Source: Variovorax sp. CF079
Lineage (GTDB): Bacteria > Pseudomonadota > Gammaproteobacteria > Burkholderiales > Burkholderiaceae_C
Assembly (NCBI RefSeq): GCF_900101545.1
Contig: NZ_FMZU01000032.1
Span: 1 to 64,000, forward strand
DNA: 64,000 bases
Direction: 5' to 3'
How positions within the stretch are numbered: position 1 is the stretch's first letter; every line of letters begins with the position of its first letter. The position numbers were made by a program, and so were the translations under genes. This document shows positions 60,091 through 64,000 of this stretch, in pieces. The notes below the pieces were generated by a model that was given only the letters and a program-made list of their open reading frames with translations, had not been told where the DNA came from and made no database searches.

Positions 60091-60867
60091 TCAGCGTCCC
60101 GTGAAGACCGGGGCGCGCTTTTCCGCAAACGCGCGCTGCGCTTCCTTGGCGTCGTCGGTCTTGCCGATCAGCGCCGTCATGTCCTGTTCGTAGCGATAGC
60201 CGTCGCGCAGGCTCATGTCCTCGATCACATTCAGTGTGTGCTTGCCCATGCGGGTCGACACCGGGCTCTTGGACGCGATGGTGACCGCGATCTCCAGCGC
60301 CTTGGGCATCAGGTCCTCCGGCGTCGTGCACTCTTCGATGATGCCAAGGCGATAGAGTTCGGCGCCTGGCACGCGCATGCCTGTCAACATCATTCGACGC
60401 AGGCGGGAATGGCTGAATAGCCGCATCGCGTGGCGGCAGCCGCCGAGCAATCCCACGTCGACTTCGGGCAGGCCGAGCGATGCTTTCTCGGATCCGATCA
60501 GGATGTCGCTGGAGGCGGCCATCGCCACGCCGGAGCCGAGTGCGGCGCCGTTGATCGCACAGATCACCGGCTTGGCGCACTCCCGGATCGCATGGAAGCA
60601 CTCACGGGTACGGCGCGAATGCGCGGGCAGGTCGCCGGGGCCCTTGATGACCGAGGCGCGGCCCTTGAGGTCAGCGCCCGCACAGAACACCTTGCCCGCG
60701 CCGGTCAGTACGACCACGCGCACCTCGTCCATCTCGGAGATACGGTCCAGGGCCAGCGTCAGTTCGTCGTTGAGCGTGCGCGTGAGCGCATTCACAGGCG
60801 GGCTGTTGAGCGTGAGGGTGGCTACGAAGTTGTTCAACTCGTAGTTGAGTTGGGTCAGGTCGTTCAT
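60091..60867 (-). CDS. Enoyl-CoA hydratase/isomerase family protein
   Basis: A 258-residue crotonase-fold enzyme with the oxyanion hole in VFCAGADLKGRASV and GAALGSGVAMAASSDI. Of the two hydratase glutamates, the second is kept (LGLPEVDVGLLGG) and the first is Ala (GVAMA), so an isomerase or other activity is possible. It is first in the unit leading to the TctC and acyl-CoA dehydrogenase genes. Confidence 0.87.
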   Translation of the reverse strand: MNDLTQLNYELNNFVATLTLNSPPVNALTRTLNDELTLALDRISEMDEVRVVVLTGAGKVFCAGADLKGRASVIKGPGDLPAHSRRTRECFHAIRECAKPVICAINGAALGSGVAMAASSDILIGSEKASLGLPEVDVGLLGGCRHAMRLFSHSRLRRMMLTGMRVPGAELYRLGIIEECTTPEDLMPKALEIAVTIASKSPVSTRMGKHTLNVIEDMSLRDGYRYEQDMTALIGKTDDAKEAQRAFAEKRAPVFTGR

Positions 60868-61414
60868 GGTCTCCGTTTCCGCGCGTAGCGCGCTCGTCTT
60901 GTTCGGTGTTGCCAGTCTAGTGACGTGCCCGGCACGACGAAGCCATCACATGCACAGAGCTGCTATGCGGTTTCCGCAAGTCTCACCGGGCCCGGTACGC
61001 TGCTCTTTGGTCGGTGTGCGGCCGCTTGAGCCGCCTTGCGGCGTCGATCTCGTCGAGAAGCTGGTCGCCCACAAATGGCCATGCGTGGCTTGTCCGATGA
61101 CATGTTGACCAAGAAGATCAGACCCCGGAAGAGTTGCCTTGGCCCCGCGTGCCAAATGGTTGAGCAAGTTCATCTGATTGCCGCCCTCGGGGAGCGCCTC
61201 TTGCCCGCATATCGGCCGTTCGATGCGGGAGGCCGTAAGACAGCAAAGGGCCCTACCCTGCCCTTCGCAAGCGCCGGTCGTACGGCCGGTGTGCAGCGAA
61301 AGCCGACTTCCGCGAGCCGGTCCGTCAACGGCCGCATGCTGTCCGAACGCAGACATTCAGATTGGGGCGGCGAACAAAATTTCATCCCCGACCATGTGAA
61401 GCCTCTCTCGACCG
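60868..61414. other. Gene-poor gap between the catabolic module and the large right-hand gene
   Basis: A 547-base stretch without a convincing gene. The part nearest 60868 holds the crotonase-operon promoter (see below). The rest has short open frames with no recognisable product and a TTCGCTGCACACCGGCCGTAC-like spacer in parts (minus strand near 61280). It marks the edge of the catabolic block. Confidence 0.35.
60914..60943 (-). promoter_or_regulatory. Possible promoter for the crotonase-TctC unit
   Basis: TAGACT (minus strand, 60914-60919) matches the -10 of the shared set, and CGTGCC/GGCACG forms an inverted repeat between it and a weak -35 region. The TGGACN element is not at the right distance, so membership in the set is doubtful. 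Confidence 0.4.
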
Positions 61415-64000
61415 CTATCGCAGCTGCCTAATGCGCTCTTGGAGAGTCAGGGCGGTCGGGATGTTAATAGCTGCAAGTGCAGCAGCTATCTCGACAAGCG
61501 CTTGCCGCGGCTGAGCGTGTTGCGACAGGGCCTGCGCGTCGGAACTCAATGCCGCCGCCACCAGCTCCACCAATGCGTCGCCCGTACCCTCGCGGTACCA
61601 GCGATTTGAAGGCTCGCGTTCCTTGAGCATGGCGGCGAGCCAGCGAAGCCCGTCAAGCCGAAGTGGGGCTCCGAACGTTGTCGTCAGGAAGTGGCAGAAA
61701 CGGGTGACGCATTCTTCGTCGCGAGTCAGTCGCGCAGCGGCCGAGCGTGCGTAGAGATCCTTCATCCGCAGAGCCGCGCCCGAGGGCAGCAGGGACAGGG
61801 CATCCTCGTGCCCGAAGCCAAGCAGGTCGCAAATCAAGCGCTCGCCGTAGAACCAGAGGCCAGGTTGAGACCAACTGGCTGCGAGGCCGTACTCCGCAGT
61901 GGCCCGCCAGACGCGCTCGAATGCCACCGGGTCGTCACCTTTTCCGAGGCGCAGGAATAGGCTGCGGATGAAGTGCTGCAACGCGTAGTGTGCGGCCGGA
62001 CCGTGGGAGAGAACGGGTTCCCAAACCGCGCGATCTTCCCCAGCGGGCGCCGCGATCGACAGCGTTCCGAGTTTCTGAAGGATGTCGTAACCGAGGTTCT
62101 GGCTGGGCAAGTCGTACTCGCCATGCTCTTTCTCCGTGCGCGCCTTGGCGCGCGCGGAGTCGTAATCCCAGATGCGCAGCGCCAAGCGCGTGTCGAGATC
62201 GCGGTCGCCAGTACCCCCGCCTTCGATGAGCCAGTGAAACAGGATTCCGAGGAAGTGACCGTCTAGCGAACCGCCTCGTTCGCGCGCCGGCTTCCCGCGC
62301 CAAGTCTGGTCGCGGGCCTCGTAGAGCCGCGTGCGGCGCTGGAAGTCCAAACGTTCTCGGCCCGCGACGACTCGCCTGAAGTCGAGGTCATCCAGCGTCG
62401 CGCTCGGCCCACGGAGCAGAAAGCGCCGCAGCCGCGCGAGCCACACCTTCCAAGCGCGCTCCGCGTTGCCGCCATCGCCGTGGTGCGGAGCGAGCAGGAT
62501 GAGGCCCGACCAGAACAGCCCGGCCCGGAGCAGCCGCAACCACGCGGTGCCAAGCTGCTCTCGATTGACGTAGGCGACGCCGACTACAACGGCGGCCGCT
62601 CGCGTGTCGCCGCTCGTCAGAAGGCGCAGGACGGCGGCCTCCCATTCCTGAACGCCATCTCCATCGGCGAGCCACAGGTGCATGACCGCGTGAGCGACGA
62701 ACTTCAGCTCGTCGCGGAGGCTCCCCATGCGCTGCCCGCGAATCTCTTCTCCTGTCGACGCGACCGCCGCCACACCGGCTCGCACGACTTCGAGCGCGTG
62801 CTCCTGCGCTTCAGGGTTCTGGGCGAACCAAGCGCCGCCCAACGCGACAAGCGTGCCGGCTGCGGCGAAGCGGCATCTTGATTTCGCGGCCTCATCGTCC
62901 CCTTCCGCCCCCTCCTCACATTCCTTAACCAGCTTGAAGAGGTACGCGGCCTCATCGTCGGTGAGCGGTTGTCCGCCCCGAAGCCGCTGCTCGCACCGGT
63001 CAGGCACGAGAAGGTATGCGAGGGTGGGCGCGCTATTGGTCTGCCACGATTGCACCTCAAGGCTCAGTTCGTCAGGACAGACGAAGCCCTGGGTTTCTGC
63101 GCGCGTCGCCGGGTCGGTGACGGTCTGATAGTTGGCCCGGTCGAGCGCGGCGAAGAGCAGCTTGAATTCCAACGCTTCCTTCGGGTCTTCAGGCAGCGCC
63201 CAGGTCGACAGCAGCGCATGAAGACGCCGCGCAACGTCCTCGTCGGTCAACAGGAGTTTGACAACGACATCGAGGAACTTCTGCTGGCGATGGGGCGCCA
63301 GGGTCCAGTCACGGGCAAAGTTAAACATCGCCTCGCCGCCACGGAGCCAGCTCCAAGCGATGAAGTTGTGGCCTACCTGCCGCACGCGAACGCTGTCCCA
63401 ATAGAACAGGTTCGGGCACGTAATCAGGGCCGCAAGGGGCCCTGTTAGCAGCAGCGGCCGATACTTGGCAACGTTGAGAAGCACGCTGACGAGCGCCGCA
63501 GAGTTCCCCTCCCGGAGTATCCTTTCCGCATAAGGAGTGATGTCTTCACCCGCGTCGAGCCGCAGCGTGAGCCAGCGCTCCAACGCATCGAGAGCGCAGA
63601 ACAAGTTTCCGTTGCGCAAGTCATTGGACTGCGGCCAGCCGAATACCTGCCCCCAGCCAAGGAAGGTCTTCTCCGACCCGTCCGCAAATTTCAGTGTCAC
63701 CCCGGGAGCCCCGCCGCTTCGACCGTTTGTGACCTCGGCGACCCAGCGCTCCGTGCAGAAGTTCACCAGCGCGATGAGCGAGGTGAGCGCCGTTTCCGGG
63801 GCCAACTGGAAGAAGGGGAAGAACGGGCTCTTCCAGAAGGCCGTCGGGTACGCATCCTGGGCGTATTCGAGGCCGAGGTCCAAATCAAGCCGCGCGCTCC
63901 CGTACTCCTGTTCCGTCTGGTCATCAATGATGAGCGCGAGCAGGACTTCGGCGGCCAGCTCAGGCTGCGCACGCATCAGAGACTGGATGCCGTTCTCCTT
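61415..64000 (-). CDS. Very large uncharacterised protein (5' end beyond the window)
   Basis: A single open frame of at least 861 residues fills the right edge and stays open to base 64000, so the start is outside. I recognise no catalytic motif in the visible part. It looks mostly helical, with many Trp/Leu-rich segments (AFWKSPFFPFFQLAPETALTS in parts, FIAWSWLRGGEAMF, GILFHWLIEGGGTGDRDL) and ends LTLQERIRQLR. Such long helical C-termini are common in STAND/AAA-type ATPases and in phage-defence proteins, where the nucleotide-binding domain lies nearer the N-terminus. This cannot be tested here. Function unknown. Confidence 0.7.
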   Translation of the reverse strand, partial: KENGIQSLMRAQPELAAEVLLALIIDDQTEQEYGSARLDLDLGLEYAQDAYPTAFWKSPFFPFFQLAPETALTSLIALVNFCTERWVAEVTNGRSGGAPGVTLKFADGSEKTFLGWGQVFGWPQSNDLRNGNLFCALDALERWLTLRLDAGEDITPYAERILREGNSAALVSVLLNVAKYRPLLLTGPLAALITCPNLFYWDSVRVRQVGHNFIAWSWLRGGEAMFNFARDWTLAPHRQQKFLDVVVKLLLTDEDVARRLHALLSTWALPEDPKEALEFKLLFAALDRANYQTVTDPATRAETQGFVCPDELSLEVQSWQTNSAPTLAYLLVPDRCEQRLRGGQPLTDDEAAYLFKLVKECEEGAEGDDEAAKSRCRFAAAGTLVALGGAWFAQNPEAQEHALEVVRAGVAAVASTGEEIRGQRMGSLRDELKFVAHAVMHLWLADGDGVQEWEAAVLRLLTSGDTRAAAVVVGVAYVNREQLGTAWLRLLRAGLFWSGLILLAPHHGDGGNAERAWKVWLARLRRFLLRGPSATLDDLDFRRVVAGRERLDFQRRTRLYEARDQTWRGKPARERGGSLDGHFLGILFHWLIEGGGTGDRDLDTRLALRIWDYDSARAKARTEKEHGEYDLPSQNLGYDILQKLGTLSIAAPAGEDRAVWEPVLSHGPAAHYALQHFIRSLFLRLGKGDDPVAFERVWRATAEYGLAASWSQPGLWFYGERLICDLLGFGHEDALSLLPSGAALRMKDLYARSAAARLTRDEECVTRFCHFLTTTFGAPLRLDGLRWLAAMLKEREPSNRWYREGTGDALVELVAAALSSDAQALSQHAQPRQALVEIAAALAAINIPTALTLQERIRQLR

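Noticed and set aside
1..64000. CRISPR arrays, tRNA, rRNA, complete insertion sequences or prophage genes
   Set aside because: No regular direct repeats with spacers, no tRNA cloverleaf or rRNA signature, and no intact transposase or phage structural gene was recognised.

Overview
The window is high-GC DNA from a betaproteobacterium of the order Burkholderiales. A Variovorax-like member of the Comamonadaceae is my best guess. This rests on six TctC/Bug-type periplasmic binding proteins, a 'Gram-negative porin' ending in Phe, and an intergenic C5/G5 and GCGCC/GGCGC stem-loop element at about 8.4 kb of the kind I associate with Comamonadaceae. No rRNA, tRNA, CRISPR array or intact insertion sequence was seen.

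Layout. 0-4 kb: an unidentified 3' gene tail, then an aldehyde dehydrogenase / cupin / FAD-oxidoreductase operon. 4.0-5.1 kb: gene debris made of FAD-oxidoreductase, glutathione-S-transferase and crotonase fragments. 5.1-42 kb: a large catabolic region in head-to-head operons. It encodes ALDHs, zinc alcohol dehydrogenases, SMP-30-like lactonases, MmgE/PrpD, acyl-CoA dehydrogenases, class III CoA-transferases, acyl-CoA synthetase, MaoC hydratases, a CitE-like lyase, maleylacetate-reductase-like enzymes, crotonases, an amidohydrolase, Bug proteins, a porin and two twin LysR regulators. 42-51.6 kb: an envelope/redox block (cupin, DUF4405 membrane cytochrome, cytochrome P460, two aldo-keto reductases, flavodoxin, two tandem LysR genes, a double CMD protein and two alpha/beta hydrolases). 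51.7 kb: a recombinase tail remnant. 52-60.9 kb: a second, smaller CoA catabolic module with its own LysR gene. 60.9-64 kb: a gene-poor gap, then a very large unrecognised protein cut by the window end.

The most striking observation is a shared promoter architecture in front of nine transcription units between 11 and 41 kb. Each has a -35 like TGGACN, a 17-18 bp spacer and a -10 like TAGACT. Most also carry an in-register upstream element (CCCGAA-like, 7 bp before ATGGAC), and several have a further TTCG/CGAG half-site. These promoters account for nearly every operon from 5 to 42 kb, about 33 genes, as one co-regulated catabolic system. The likely regulators are the two near-twin LysR proteins at 16.1-17.0 kb and 36.1-37.0 kb.

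How the genes may work together (inference): a porin and Bug proteins would take up an organic acid or alcohol. Lactonases, alcohol and aldehyde dehydrogenases and hydrolases would convert it to a carboxylate. CoA-ligase or CoA-transferases would activate it, acyl-CoA dehydrogenases and MaoC/crotonase hydratases would process it, and a CitE-like lyase would cleave it. The substrate cannot be named from sequence alone.
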